Positions 6,896 to 14,957 of a DNA stretch of 21,538 nucleotides are shown here, in pieces. The translations under genes and the position numbers were made by a program. The notes below the pieces were generated by a model. The model had not been told where the DNA came from and made no database searches. It was given only the letters and a program-made list of their open reading frames with translations. The DNA is from Candidatus Peribacteria bacterium (GTDB lineage Bacteria; Patescibacteriota; Gracilibacteria; Peribacterales; Peribacteraceae). Numbering within the stretch: the first letter of the stretch is position 1; every line of letters starts with the position of its first letter. The stretch spans positions 1 through 21,538 of the forward strand of contig CAINWJ010000020.1 of assembly GCA_903854455.1 (NCBI GenBank). The letters run 5' to 3'.

Positions 6896-8194
6896 ATGCT
6901 CTCCGATAGGATTCAGCAACGCAACATTTGGCTGTGGGCGCTCTACGATGCCGCAAACTCACTGGCGTTCGCCGGGCTCTCCGTTTTTTTCGGCGTGTGG
7001 TTTATCAGCGAGTATGGCGCCAGTGACGGCTGGATGAGTCTCTCCATGGTCATGACGACCGTGATACTCCTCCTCACACTCCCCGTCCTCGGACGATACT
7101 CGGACCGGATCGGCAGGAGGCTGCCGTTCCTTATCATCGCCACACTGATCGGAGGCAGCTCACTGATCATCCTTGGCATTGTCGCAAGTTACGCAACGAC
7201 ACGCAGCATCGGTACGACTTTGCTCATCTTCCTCCTCTACTCGGTCTTTATGCTCTGCTACATGGGTAGCTTGGCGTTCTACGACGGACTGATGCGGGGA
7301 CTGAGTGCCGGCAGAACTTTGGAAGGACTCTCGTCACTGGGTATGGCCGTCGGACAGATAGGATGGATCGTCGGCTTGCTTCTCGCTTACCCCGTTGCGA
7401 ACGGGACCATCGGATTCTTCGGTCTGCATGGCAAACCCGGAGCGTTCGCACTGGGAGGAACCGCATTCCTCATCTGTTCGCTCCCCACACTCCTCTTCTT
7501 CCGGGAAGAGCGTGTGTCGGAAACAACAATGTCAATGGCCCTGAGCGTGAAAGAGAGCATCCGAGATATCAAAGAACTGCGACACATGTCAGGACCCCTC
7601 CCCTTTCTCATTGCGTATGCGCTCTTCGCCGATGCCATCCTGACGCTGGAACTGTTCGCGGTCGTGTACATGAACATCACGGGCGGCCTGCCGGAGAATT
7701 TGCAGACGGGTGCATTCCTCGCTGCGATCGTTGCGGGTGTCATCGGATCCGCTCTGGCGCCGCTCTTCGCACGGATCTTCCGCAGCACCCACCGCACCAT
7801 CGTGGTCTTTCTGGGTGCATGGATGCTCACACTCGTCACACTGGCCATGGCTGCGTCCACCCTGACCTTCATCTGCTGTCTCATCATCGGCGTCTTCTCC
7901 GCCGGAGTGCTCTTCGCACTCTGCCGTTCGTTCTTCGCCGCATTGGTACCTGAAGACAGGCAGGCCGAAATGTTTGGCCTCTATGCGGTGTTCGAGAAAA
8001 CGGCATCCATGATCGGTCCCACTCTCTGGAGCCTGATGGCATTCATTTTCATCTCATTCGGTCCGGACAAGTACCGCTTCTCCGTGCTGTCACTTGCGTT
8101 CCTCATCGGCATCAGCTTGTTCCTCCTTAAATACGTACCGGACATCCGAAAACAGCATGGAATGTCCGATCGGGTAAAATCAACCGCACCTTAG
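6896..8194 (+). CDS. MFS transporter, Atg22/UMF1-like
   Basis: This 432-aa protein has about 12 membrane helices. The N-terminal WALYDAANSLAFAGLSVFF is the W-x-x-YD-xx-NS start typical of UMF1/Atg22-type permeases. The loop GRYSDRIGRRLPFL after helix 2 is a classical MFS loop motif (G-x-x-SDR-x-GRR). Atg22 relatives export amino acids from vacuoles, but bacterial substrates are mostly unknown. A GTG at 6860 could extend the frame by 12 residues; the ATG at 6896 is preferred because the YDAANS helix follows at normal distance and a -10-like TGCTAGAGT lies upstream. The stop overlaps the ROK gene stop tail to tail (TTAG). Adjacency to a glucan operon hints at sugar or metabolite export, but this is inference. 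Confidence 0.8.
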   Translation: MLSDRIQQRNIWLWALYDAANSLAFAGLSVFFGVWFISEYGASDGWMSLSMVMTTVILLLTLPVLGRYSDRIGRRLPFLIIATLIGGSSLIILGIVASYATTRSIGTTLLIFLLYSVFMLCYMGSLAFYDGLMRGLSAGRTLEGLSSLGMAVGQIGWIVGLLLAYPVANGTIGFFGLHGKPGAFALGGTAFLICSLPTLLFFREERVSETTMSMALSVKESIRDIKELRHMSGPLPFLIAYALFADAILTLELFAVVYMNITGGLPENLQTGAFLAAIVAGVIGSALAPLFARIFRSTHRTIVVFLGAWMLTLVTLAMAASTLTFICCLIIGVFSAGVLFALCRSFFAALVPEDRQAEMFGLYAVFEKTASMIGPTLWSLMAFIFISFGPDKYRFSVLSLAFLIGISLFLLKYVPDIRKQHGMSDRVKSTAP

Positions 8195-9087
8195 TGTGCA
8201 TCTGTAGGACCCGACGCACTCTTTGCCCTCAGCGCCGCACCGACAGCCGATGCATGCTCCAACGCGCCGCAGACGACTTCCGGCGGCGTGATGCCCGGCA
8301 GAAGCCAGTGCTTCAATTCCTGAGTAATTGCTGGGAGATGCGGACTCAGCGCTTTGCCGACACTGCCGCCGAAGACGACGATCGACGGATCGACCAAGTG
8401 CATCACGTTCACGACGAACCAGGCGATTTCCTTGAACAAATCCGCATGGAGGAAATCACAGGCGGATCCATCAAGATAATCCTGAGGATTTTTTGCCTGT
8501 GTGCAGCGCTTACCGAGTGCCGTGCCCGACAAAAATTGTTCCACTTCTCCACGCTTGTCCGATGTCGCAAACGGCGGCTCGCCGGGCTTGAGCAGCATGT
8601 GTCCGACCTCACCGGCAAATCCCCGTGATCCGTAGAAAAGCTCACCGTCGATCACGATGCCACCGCCGACGCCCGTGCCGAGTGTGACACCAAGCACGAT
8701 CCGCTTGCCTTTGCCGGCTCCGAGTAATGCCTCAGCATACGCAAAGCACCGTGCATCGTTTTCGATCGTCACCGGCAGTCCGATCTTCTGTGAAAGGAAT
8801 TGAGCCGGATGAGATCCTTCGGCTCCCGGAATATTCGGCATGGTGATGATCCTTCCGCTGATGTGATCGATGAATCCCGGTACACCCAGACCCACTGCGA
8901 CGGTATGCGGCTCCAGCATGGGCTGAATCAGTGCCAGCAGCCGATCCTGCACATGCGTAAATCCCTGTTCAGCTTCGGTCGGTACGACCATCGATTTCCG
9001 CGGTGCCAGTGTGCTCGTCTCGAAGAGCGACAGTGCGATCTTGGTGCCGCCGACATCGACGCCGAGGATGGAAGGGGTAGATGACAA
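8191..9087 (-). CDS. ROK-family sugar kinase, probable glucokinase
   Basis: This 298-aa protein belongs to the ROK/actin-fold ATPase family. GVDVGGTK near residue 10 is the phosphate-binding start. GLGVPGFID and ENDARCFAYAEA follow, with the catalytic Asp in END. LGTGVGGGIVIDGELFYGSRGFAGEVGH is the ROK signature with its conserved Glu and His, and VVFGGSVG is the second ATP-binding motif. The Cys-x-Cys-Gly zinc cluster of many ROK proteins is not obvious. As last gene of the glucan operon it would phosphorylate glucose released by the GH15 enzyme. The most upstream start is TTG at 9087, and no better ATG lies upstream of the GVDVGGTK motif. Confidence 0.82.
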   Translation of the reverse strand: MSSTPSILGVDVGGTKIALSLFETSTLAPRKSMVVPTEAEQGFTHVQDRLLALIQPMLEPHTVAVGLGVPGFIDHISGRIITMPNIPGAEGSHPAQFLSQKIGLPVTIENDARCFAYAEALLGAGKGKRIVLGVTLGTGVGGGIVIDGELFYGSRGFAGEVGHMLLKPGEPPFATSDKRGEVEQFLSGTALGKRCTQAKNPQDYLDGSACDFLHADLFKEIAWFVVNVMHLVDPSIVVFGGSVGKALSPHLPAITQELKHWLLPGITPPEVVCGALEHASAVGAALRAKSASGPTDAH

Positions 9088-9091
9088 GAAT

Positions 9092-9135
9092 AGTTTGGTG
9101 GTTTGGTGGTTTACTGGTTTGGTAGTTTGGTGATT
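9092..9135. repeat. Period-8 array (GGTTTGGT type)
   Basis: Five to six imperfect octamers of the AGTTTGGT/GGTTTGGT type lie between the ROK start and the GH15 stop. The left part is intergenic and the right part is the last coding portion of the GH15 gene (TKLPNQ). Confidence 0.6.
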
Positions 9136-11192
9136 GATTCTGCTGATCGCTGATCGCTGATCGCTGATCGCTTTTCAACATACCTCAACACCGTCTCCAC
9201 AAACACCGCATGGCTCCAGGTGAGCGGGGCGACAGAGAGCGGCGCACCGGTGATGGGATTCATCTGCTCGGGGAGCATGCCGGCAGCAGAGGCGCGGGCG
9301 ATCACCCATTCCAGATCCTTGAGCGGACGTTCGAGGTCAGAGAGCGACTTCGCCATGGCGATGCGCCACTGTGTGAACCAGAGTGTGGTGATGATCCACG
9401 GATTGCCCGGAATATCTGAAGTCGGCTGGGTCACGGACTGGTAGTAATCGCTGGTGTAGCGGGCGACGCCGCCGATGGGCGAATGCACCGTGAGCATCTT
9501 CTCCAGTCGTGCGATGGTGGAGACAACGCGCGGATCATCCGGCGGCAGGATGCCGAAATCCCACACGAGTCCAATGCTTGCATCCGGCGTCGTATCGCGT
9601 TCGACGGTGACGCCATGGTCGCGCTTGATCTTCTTCATGAAACACTTTGTCTGCTCATCGTAGAGATGAATGAGGAATGCATCTTTCATCCGGTCAGCAG
9701 CTTCGCCGTAGCGTGAGGCGTGACGGAAGTGACCGAGAGCCTCGGACATGCTCGCGGCGGCACGGAGCCCCGCAATCGTTGCAGCGGTCGTGTAGGTGAA
9801 GATGCCGCGGTGCTCTTCCCACGGATCGTAGCTCGGGAGCGGCAGACCGGTCTCGGGTTCGGTGAATCGTGTGAGGAAGTCTGCGGCACGCTTCACGAAC
9901 GACTGGTACAAACTGTGCAGGAACTCGAAGTCCTGTGTTGCCTCGAAGTGCTTCCAGAGTGCGAGGAGCGGCAGCGCCGTCTCATCGCCCTGGACCGGCA
10001 GTACCGACTGCCGACCGCGGTACCATGGGTGCCAGGATGATCCTGCAGAGCCATCAGGATTGTACTTATGCAGGAGATATCCTTCCTTGGTCTGTGCCTT
10101 CTCGCAGAAGGAAAGGAAACGCCGGACGACCTCGGTCTGCCCTGCACGGGTGAGTGCCATGGAGACGAAGGCGCCGTCGCGCGGCCAGACGTAGGTGTAG
10201 GTGTCGCGGTTGAACTGCATGATGTCGCTGTCGTTGGCGGCAACGATGCCACCGTGATTGTCCGCCTGTGTGCGGATGGTGAGGAGGCTCCTCGTAAAAA
10301 GATTGCGCACGGGTGCGGGGACCGATTCGCCCGGATCGCGGTGTGCGCCGATCCAGCCGCGCCAGTAGTTGCGCGCTGACTGCTTCACCTGATCCGGCGT
10401 CTCTTCCAAAAGGAAATGCTGGAGTCCGTGTACTGCGGATATGTTCTGTCCAGCGCAGATCCAGAGGTAAACCCAGCTGCCGCGTCCGGATGCCAGACAA
10501 TCGATCTCGACCGTGGAATCGACGGAGCCCTGTTCGATCGGGAACCGACTGAGTATTCCATCTTCCGCATCGCGCCACGTTCCTTCCAGTCCGCGGTAAT
10601 TGGCTTTGCCGATGGAGAACGATGTGATGCCGCTGTGATCGATGTGCTTCTCGTCCCGGGAGAGAGGATGGAAATCGTCCGGTGCCTCGCTGGTCTGGAT
10701 GTTCACGGGATCGGACGTGGTGCCGCCGACTAAGAAGTATCTTCGTTGACGGTAGTGGATGACGCTCTTCGTATGCGGCTCGTAGAATGCCGTATCCTTC
10801 TGCTTGTCGCCGTAGATGTAGAAGTCGTGATGGAAGAAGCACTGCACCTTGCGCTCGACGCCATCCAGCGTCTGCAGCTTGAATGAGCGGACCAGGATAT
10901 CCTTCGTCGGATCGACAAAATCCTCGGAGGTTACTTTCAATCCAAGTTTCTCGGATACCATCGACGATGATGTGACGAGCGAGCCGTCCGCGTACCCCGG
11001 AACGATCTTCCAAGTACCGTCGTTGATCCAGGAGAAGCCTTTGCCATCCACCAGGAAGCCCACACGGTGGAACTTGCCGTACGTCGTGTGATCTTCCTCA
11101 CCAACGTAGGGATAGTAGAAATCCCGAAGCTGGAGGAAGTCATCGAACGTGGCGAGCATGGAGCCGTTGCCGAGGACGAGAGAGCGGGGCAT
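9111..11192 (-). CDS. GH15 glucoamylase-like hydrolase
   Basis: This 693-aa enzyme releases glucose from alpha-glucan ends. The N-terminal half (1 to about 270) is the beta-sandwich domain usual in bacterial GH15 (LGNGSMLATFDDFLQLRDFYYPYVGEE). The (alpha/alpha)6 catalytic domain follows: NRDTYTYVWPRDGAF (328-342), the general-acid region DPWEEHRGIFTYTTA (456-470, Glu 459 or 460), and the general-base region PEQMNPITGAPLSVAPLTWSH with Glu 642. No signal peptide is seen, so it acts in the cytosol, fitting internal glycogen-type glucan. The last ~20 residues (RSAISDQRSAESITKLPNQ) come from repeat arrays and are not part of the family fold. It is third gene of the operon, 34 nt after GH57. The start has no SD (CAATTTCCC before ATG). 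Confidence 0.88.
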   Translation of the reverse strand: MPRSLVLGNGSMLATFDDFLQLRDFYYPYVGEEDHTTYGKFHRVGFLVDGKGFSWINDGTWKIVPGYADGSLVTSSSMVSEKLGLKVTSEDFVDPTKDILVRSFKLQTLDGVERKVQCFFHHDFYIYGDKQKDTAFYEPHTKSVIHYRQRRYFLVGGTTSDPVNIQTSEAPDDFHPLSRDEKHIDHSGITSFSIGKANYRGLEGTWRDAEDGILSRFPIEQGSVDSTVEIDCLASGRGSWVYLWICAGQNISAVHGLQHFLLEETPDQVKQSARNYWRGWIGAHRDPGESVPAPVRNLFTRSLLTIRTQADNHGGIVAANDSDIMQFNRDTYTYVWPRDGAFVSMALTRAGQTEVVRRFLSFCEKAQTKEGYLLHKYNPDGSAGSSWHPWYRGRQSVLPVQGDETALPLLALWKHFEATQDFEFLHSLYQSFVKRAADFLTRFTEPETGLPLPSYDPWEEHRGIFTYTTAATIAGLRAAASMSEALGHFRHASRYGEAADRMKDAFLIHLYDEQTKCFMKKIKRDHGVTVERDTTPDASIGLVWDFGILPPDDPRVVSTIARLEKMLTVHSPIGGVARYTSDYYQSVTQPTSDIPGNPWIITTLWFTQWRIAMAKSLSDLERPLKDLEWVIARASAAGMLPEQMNPITGAPLSVAPLTWSHAVFVETVLRYVEKRSAISDQRSAESITKLPNQ
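9142..9172. repeat. Period-7 array GCTGATC x4, translated inside GH15 C-terminus
   Basis: Four perfect GCTGATC units plus GCT. On the minus strand the unit is AGCGATC, which reads S-D-Q-R-S-A-I with no stop in any frame because 7 is not a multiple of 3. The GH15 protein ends with it (RSAISDQRSA). Confidence 0.85.
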
Positions 11193-11226
11193 GGGAAATT
11201 GAAAAATGTAAATTGTAAATTGAAAA

Positions 11227-12570
11227 TTATCGAAGATTTGTTGTTGGTCTCGAAGATCGAACTTTCATTTTCCATTTTCCATTTTCCATTTTCAATTTCT
11301 CAACGGACGATCTTTCCAGCATCAACCTTAGATCTTCAACGGCATGGCTATACCTCCGGTATGCCTCATACGGCGATTCGTAGGGACTGAAGTACCGGTG
11401 GACATCGCCGTCGTTCCAGTACTTGGTGCACAGGTAGTAGAAGTGATCGGACGTCTGGAGCCTGCGCCAGGTATCCAGCAGTGCCGGATTACCGGACGCC
11501 TTCACCTGTGTTTCCAGAGCGTAAATGTTCTTAAGAGCCGCTTCCTGGAGCGGATTTCCTCGCCAGGCGGACAGATCGCGCTCGGTATCGGCCCAGGAAT
11601 ACGGTAGGTGTGCATCGAGCATCGGACTGGATCGACGTCCCGAGGAAGCAATCGTTTCGGATGGCGTGCGGGTGATGATCCCCTGCCGTTTGAGTTCACC
11701 GGGCAATGCTGCCAGGAACTGGAAGATGCCGGTGTCTGCCCACTGGTGCTCGCCGAACGTCTCGTAGTCCATGAAGAGATTCGTCGTGAATCCGCGGTTC
11801 TCACGGACCCAGGACACAAATGTCTCGGACGTGAGCGGGTACCCGGGCCACGTGCGGTTACTGAACCGGAACGCGATGTCGTCGGATAAGCGGTAATGCT
11901 TGAGGAGTATCTTCGTCGTTGCCGTGCTGCGAGGATGGATCTTGTGGCGTGCGATGATGCGCCTGGATGCGGCGGGCAATGTGAACGTCGGCGAACGGTA
12001 GAGCGTCGTTGCCTCGCGACCCTTGAGGAGATGATCGGCTCCTTCGGCGAGAATGCCCTTGAACCCAAGCAGCCGCGCGATCTCCGCAATTTCATTGGAG
12101 AATACCAATTCCGTATTCCGGAACACCATCGGGCGGTCACCAAATAGTTCCTCAATCGTATCGGCATGTCGCTTCACCTGCTCGCAGAACTCACCGAGTG
12201 AGAAGAGCGACGAGAGCGAGTGATAGTACGTCTCTGCCAGAAACTCCACCTGTCCCGTCGCAGCCAATGCCTTGAATGAATCCAGCACATCCTGTCCGTA
12301 CTCGCGACACTGATCGATGAAGACACCGGAGAGTGAGTACGCGATGCGAAACTCCGGATGATCCTTGAGGAGTGTGAGCATCAGCGCATTCGCGGGCAGG
12401 TAACACTTCTCCGCCACCTTGCGGAAGATCGCATGGTTCTTGGTCGCATCGAAGTACCCTGCCGGTCCGATGTCTCCGATATCCGTGATCCTAAGATCAT
12501 TCAGCCGATATGGCTGATGAACCTGGAAGTAGAAGCAGACGGCCTTAGATGGGTTTCTTTTTGAGGACAT
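11227..12570 (-). CDS. GH57 alpha-amylase-like enzyme (MJ1611 type)
   Basis: This 447-aa GH57 protein acts on alpha-glucan and is probably cytosolic, as no signal peptide is seen. The family motifs appear in order: FQVHQPYR (15-22), GVFIDQ (82-87), VEFLAETYYHSL (108-119), RNTELVFSNEIA (151-162) with nucleophile Glu 154, and LFMDYETFGEH (265-275) with the likely acid/base Asp 268. LLGFKGILAEG (167-177) is also typical. Between YRSP and LLKHYRLSDDIAFRFS there are ~20 Arg-rich residues (about 196-220) that may be an extra segment. The C-terminal ~25 residues (KMENGKWKMK and on) are translated from a heptad repeat. It is second gene of the operon, with start context CATTCTCTCA before the ATG. Confidence 0.88.
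   Translation of the reverse strand: MSSKRNPSKAVCFYFQVHQPYRLNDLRITDIGDIGPAGYFDATKNHAIFRKVAEKCYLPANALMLTLLKDHPEFRIAYSLSGVFIDQCREYGQDVLDSFKALAATGQVEFLAETYYHSLSSLFSLGEFCEQVKRHADTIEELFGDRPMVFRNTELVFSNEIAEIARLLGFKGILAEGADHLLKGREATTLYRSPTFTLPAASRRIIARHKIHPRSTATTKILLKHYRLSDDIAFRFSNRTWPGYPLTSETFVSWVRENRGFTTNLFMDYETFGEHQWADTGIFQFLAALPGELKRQGIITRTPSETIASSGRRSSPMLDAHLPYSWADTERDLSAWRGNPLQEAALKNIYALETQVKASGNPALLDTWRRLQTSDHFYYLCTKYWNDGDVHRYFSPYESPYEAYRRYSHAVEDLRLMLERSSVEKLKMENGKWKMKVRSSRPTTNLR
11267..11294. repeat. Period-7 array ATTTTCC x3-4, translated inside GH57 C-terminus
   Basis: ATTTTCC units run from 11267 with a decaying fourth copy. On the minus strand GGAAAAT reads G-K-W-K-M-E-N without a stop in any frame, giving KMENGKWKMK near the GH57 C-terminus. 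The same heptad recurs at 18046-18073. Confidence 0.8.
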
Positions 12571-12632
12571 TGAGAGAATGAAGAATGAATAATGATGCCT
12601 GGAAGTTAAGGTTTATTTGTGCATCGGATTCA

Positions 12633-12671
12633 AATTGTTAATTGTTAATTGTTAATTGTTAATTGTTAATT
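12633..12671. repeat. Period-7 array AATTGTT x5.6
   Basis: Five perfect AATTGTT units plus AATT. On the minus strand the unit AATTAAC contains TAA, and the upstream glycosyltransferase gene terminates on the second unit (N-N-stop at 12659). It fills much of the short gap to the GH57 start. Confidence 0.9.
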
Positions 12672-13879
12672 CGAATGACATCCCGATACGCCGCCATGAT
12701 CTTGCCCGCCTGTCGCTCCCACGTCAGATTCTTGAGCACACGCGGCGTCTGCGAATGCATGGCGCGACGGAGCGGCTCTTCTCTGAGCACGGTGAGGATG
12801 CAGTCGGCCATCTTGTCCGTATCCCAGAAGTCGACCACGAGAGAATTCTGGATGACTTCCGCTGCACCGGACTGACGGCTCATGACCACCGGCGCTCCAT
12901 GCGTGATGGCTTCCAGTGCGACCAAACCGAACGGTTCGGAGACGGATGGCATCACGAAGCAATCTGCTTTTTGGTAGAGCTTCCTGGCTTCCGCATTCGT
13001 CACACGACCTGCGAAGATGATTTTGTCGGCGAGTCCCATATCGCAGGACTGCGCGATGAGTTGCGGCAGCAGATAGCCTTCACCGGCGACAACGAACCGG
13101 ACGTCCGACCGATGATCGGCGATCTTGCGCGCGGCGCGGAGGAAGTACGAAACACCCTTCTGGACGGTTAGACGACCGAGGAAGAGCACCAGCGGATGAC
13201 GCTTGTCATGGCGCTCGACGTGATGATCGATGTGAGGTGCTGCGAATGCGCCATTGTGGAGAACCGTGATCTTGTCCTCGGGAATTCCGTACTCACGCGT
13301 CAGCAGATTCTTGGTGTATCCGCTGACGGCCAGCACATGATCGGCAGCCTGCAAACCCTTGAGCTCCTGTGCGAAGATCCAGGCATTCGGATGGAACTCG
13401 GTGCGATCCAGCTCCGTCGCGTGGACGTGTGCCACGAGCGGCTTGCCAAGTGCCCGCGCTGCCCGGACACCGGCACCGATGGTCATCCAGTCATGCGAGT
13501 GGACGATGTCGGCGGGAACGTTCTTCGTGAGGTCCACCGCAGATGCCGTGAACCGTTCAACTGCTTCACCCAGATCACGTCCGTACAGCTCCGGCGACAG
13601 CGGATCGGCATGCTGCTGATCTGCAATACGTGCCGCAAAGGTTTCTGCTGAATCGTAGGGATGCAGTCGCGTCTGAACTGCGATGAGTCCTTCCACACCC
13701 AGCGACGCGGTCGACAGAATCGATACACCATCCTCACTTGCAGAATCATGGGGCAGAACAAGTGTGACCGCCGCACCATGGTGCTTGAGCCCACGAACGA
13801 TGCCCTGACAAGCGACGCCCAATCCTCCACAGTGGACAGGCGGATACTCCCAGCCGAACATGAGCGTGTGCAGTGACAT
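12659..13879 (-). CDS. GT4/GT5-like glycosyltransferase, glycogen synthase-like
   Basis: This 406-aa GT-B-fold enzyme starts MSLHTLMFGWEYPPVHCGGLGVACQGI, the nucleotide-sugar glucosyltransferase start with the GGLG loop. IVHSHDWMTIGAG (about 123-135) and LVAHVHATELDR follow. The C-terminal Rossmann half has LFLGRLTVQKGVSYFLRAARK and FVMPSVSEPFGLVALEAI, in which the two Glu of EPFGLVALE form the E-x7-E nucleotide-sugar signature. With GH57, GH15 and ROK downstream, an alpha-glucan synthase is the best guess; trehalose or surface-glycan synthesis cannot be excluded. It is first gene of the operon behind a good promoter. The C-terminal INN and the stop codon come from the AATTGTT array. Confidence 0.85.
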   Translation of the reverse strand: MSLHTLMFGWEYPPVHCGGLGVACQGIVRGLKHHGAAVTLVLPHDSASEDGVSILSTASLGVEGLIAVQTRLHPYDSAETFAARIADQQHADPLSPELYGRDLGEAVERFTASAVDLTKNVPADIVHSHDWMTIGAGVRAARALGKPLVAHVHATELDRTEFHPNAWIFAQELKGLQAADHVLAVSGYTKNLLTREYGIPEDKITVLHNGAFAAPHIDHHVERHDKRHPLVLFLGRLTVQKGVSYFLRAARKIADHRSDVRFVVAGEGYLLPQLIAQSCDMGLADKIIFAGRVTNAEARKLYQKADCFVMPSVSEPFGLVALEAITHGAPVVMSRQSGAAEVIQNSLVVDFWDTDKMADCILTVLREEPLRRAMHSQTPRVLKNLTWERQAGKIMAAYRDVIRINN

Positions 13880-13930
13880 CGGATTTGTTTTTGTGTGCGT
13901 CCCTCGCGCGCATGCGCGAAGAATCTTCTT

Positions 13931-13959
13931 ATTTTAGCAGAAAGTTGCGGTTTTCTCAA
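13931..13959 (-). promoter_or_regulatory. Sigma70-type promoter of the glucan operon
   Basis: On the minus strand TTGAGA (13959-13954), a 17-nt spacer and TAAAAT (13936-13931) form a near-consensus promoter. The predicted leader is about 45 nt to the ATG at 13879. It contains a 12-bp palindrome CGCGCATGCGCG at 13907-13918 that could be an operator or a small RNA stem. Confidence 0.7.
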
Positions 13960-13967
13960 GAGTCGGC

Positions 13968-13996
13968 TTGAACGCTTTTACACGACAGCGTATCTT
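13968..13996 (+). promoter_or_regulatory. Sigma70-type promoter of the 14019 gene
   Basis: TTGAAC (13968-13973), a 17-nt spacer and TATCTT (13991-13996) give a leader of about 15-20 nt before the ATG at 14019. It is divergent from the glucan operon promoter. The two -35 boxes are 8 nt apart, so one bound regulator could affect both. Confidence 0.55.
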
Positions 13997-14018
13997 CGCC
14001 CCCTTCCGTATTTTGACT

Positions 14019-14957
14019 ATGGACGAAACCGCTGAACGTCAGGCAAGAGTGAGACTCGGAAAGCACTATAGCTGCGATAGTGGTGGGGAACTCACTGGAA
14101 AGGTGCCGAGACATTTTCTGGTGCCTCATCTGGAGGAAGCCAATGAACACTGGCAGCTTGCTCACGAGACAAGGCATGTTAAAAGTCAAGCTCAGGCGAC
14201 CTATTTCGAACTTCAAAAAATTCTTGAAAATAATCCTGATCTTACAAAGGTCGCAGGTCAGACAACTCAATATTGCAACAGACTTGCGCAACTGTGGAGA
14301 CATCTAGTTGATATTTCAGCGAAAACAAAACAAGACTTACAAACTGTGATAAGAGAAGCGCACTTGAATGATATTGAAGGTCAAGTCCTAGCAAAGCTGA
14401 TTGATATCATTCATGGACATCTGCTCCTCCTTTCCGGACCGGAGTATCCCGCAGCATGCGCAGATATTCTGATTCCTCCATTCGAAGTAGGCACGGATGT
14501 CACAACGCTGATTGATGCGGGAGATGAGACCAAAGCCAACCAATTGGCTAAGGACTGTGGTCAGGGAGAAAATCAAGGCAAACTGTATGGAGGTCACTGC
14601 GAATTGGGGCTCAAAGTACTTGCAGCACAGGTGGCCTACGTAGCAACTCCGATGACAATCGGAGGTTTGCTATCCGTTATCTGGGGTACCTCAGAAACTG
14701 TGAAATGCCTGGCTATGGGAAACCTAAAAGCAGATGGTGCAAATGCTCTCTTCCAAACGTCTGCAATTACCGAATCTCGCTCAGTGCAATTGTTGGCACA
14801 GCAAAGCCATATTATGAATATGCAAAAGGCGCGCACGGCACTGACTCAGAAAATCGAGGAATGGATACATGCTTGTAAAGACGAAGAAATCATGCGTCGT
14901 TTCTTTGAGTACTACTGTTTCCCTACTGTACCCCTCACCACTCCCCCAGCACCTTGA
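14019..14957 (+). CDS. Unrecognised protein, 312 aa
   Basis: No family is recognised. The first part has a polar N-terminus with HFLVPHLEEANEHW and then helix-rich, Gln/Lys-rich stretches (about 35-105) that may form coiled coils. The middle has a Cys/Gly-containing segment (CGQGENQGKLYGGHCELG, about 184-201) followed by a hydrophobic stretch AYVATPMTIGGLLSVIWG (about 210-227). The end is again helical, closing with a Pro-rich tail. Codon use looks more AT-rich than in the glucan genes beside it, a possible sign of acquisition. The ATG at 14019 is chosen over 13968 because the promoter lies between them. Its last 23 nt overlap the 3' end of pheA, which runs the other way. Confidence 0.65.
   Translation: MDETAERQARVRLGKHYSCDSGGELTGKVPRHFLVPHLEEANEHWQLAHETRHVKSQAQATYFELQKILENNPDLTKVAGQTTQYCNRLAQLWRHLVDISAKTKQDLQTVIREAHLNDIEGQVLAKLIDIIHGHLLLLSGPEYPAACADILIPPFEVGTDVTTLIDAGDETKANQLAKDCGQGENQGKLYGGHCELGLKVLAAQVAYVATPMTIGGLLSVIWGTSETVKCLAMGNLKADGANALFQTSAITESRSVQLLAQQSHIMNMQKARTALTQKIEEWIHACKDEEIMRRFFEYYCFPTVPLTTPPAP

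Noticed and set aside
8191..8194. TTAG tail-to-tail overlap as a regulatory feature
   Set aside because: A 4-nt overlap of convergent stop codons is common in compact genomes and needs no special explanation.
9142..9172. Short tandem repeats resembling a mini CRISPR array
   Set aside because: Units are 7 nt with no spacers, and no cas genes lie nearby; they are simple period-7 arrays.
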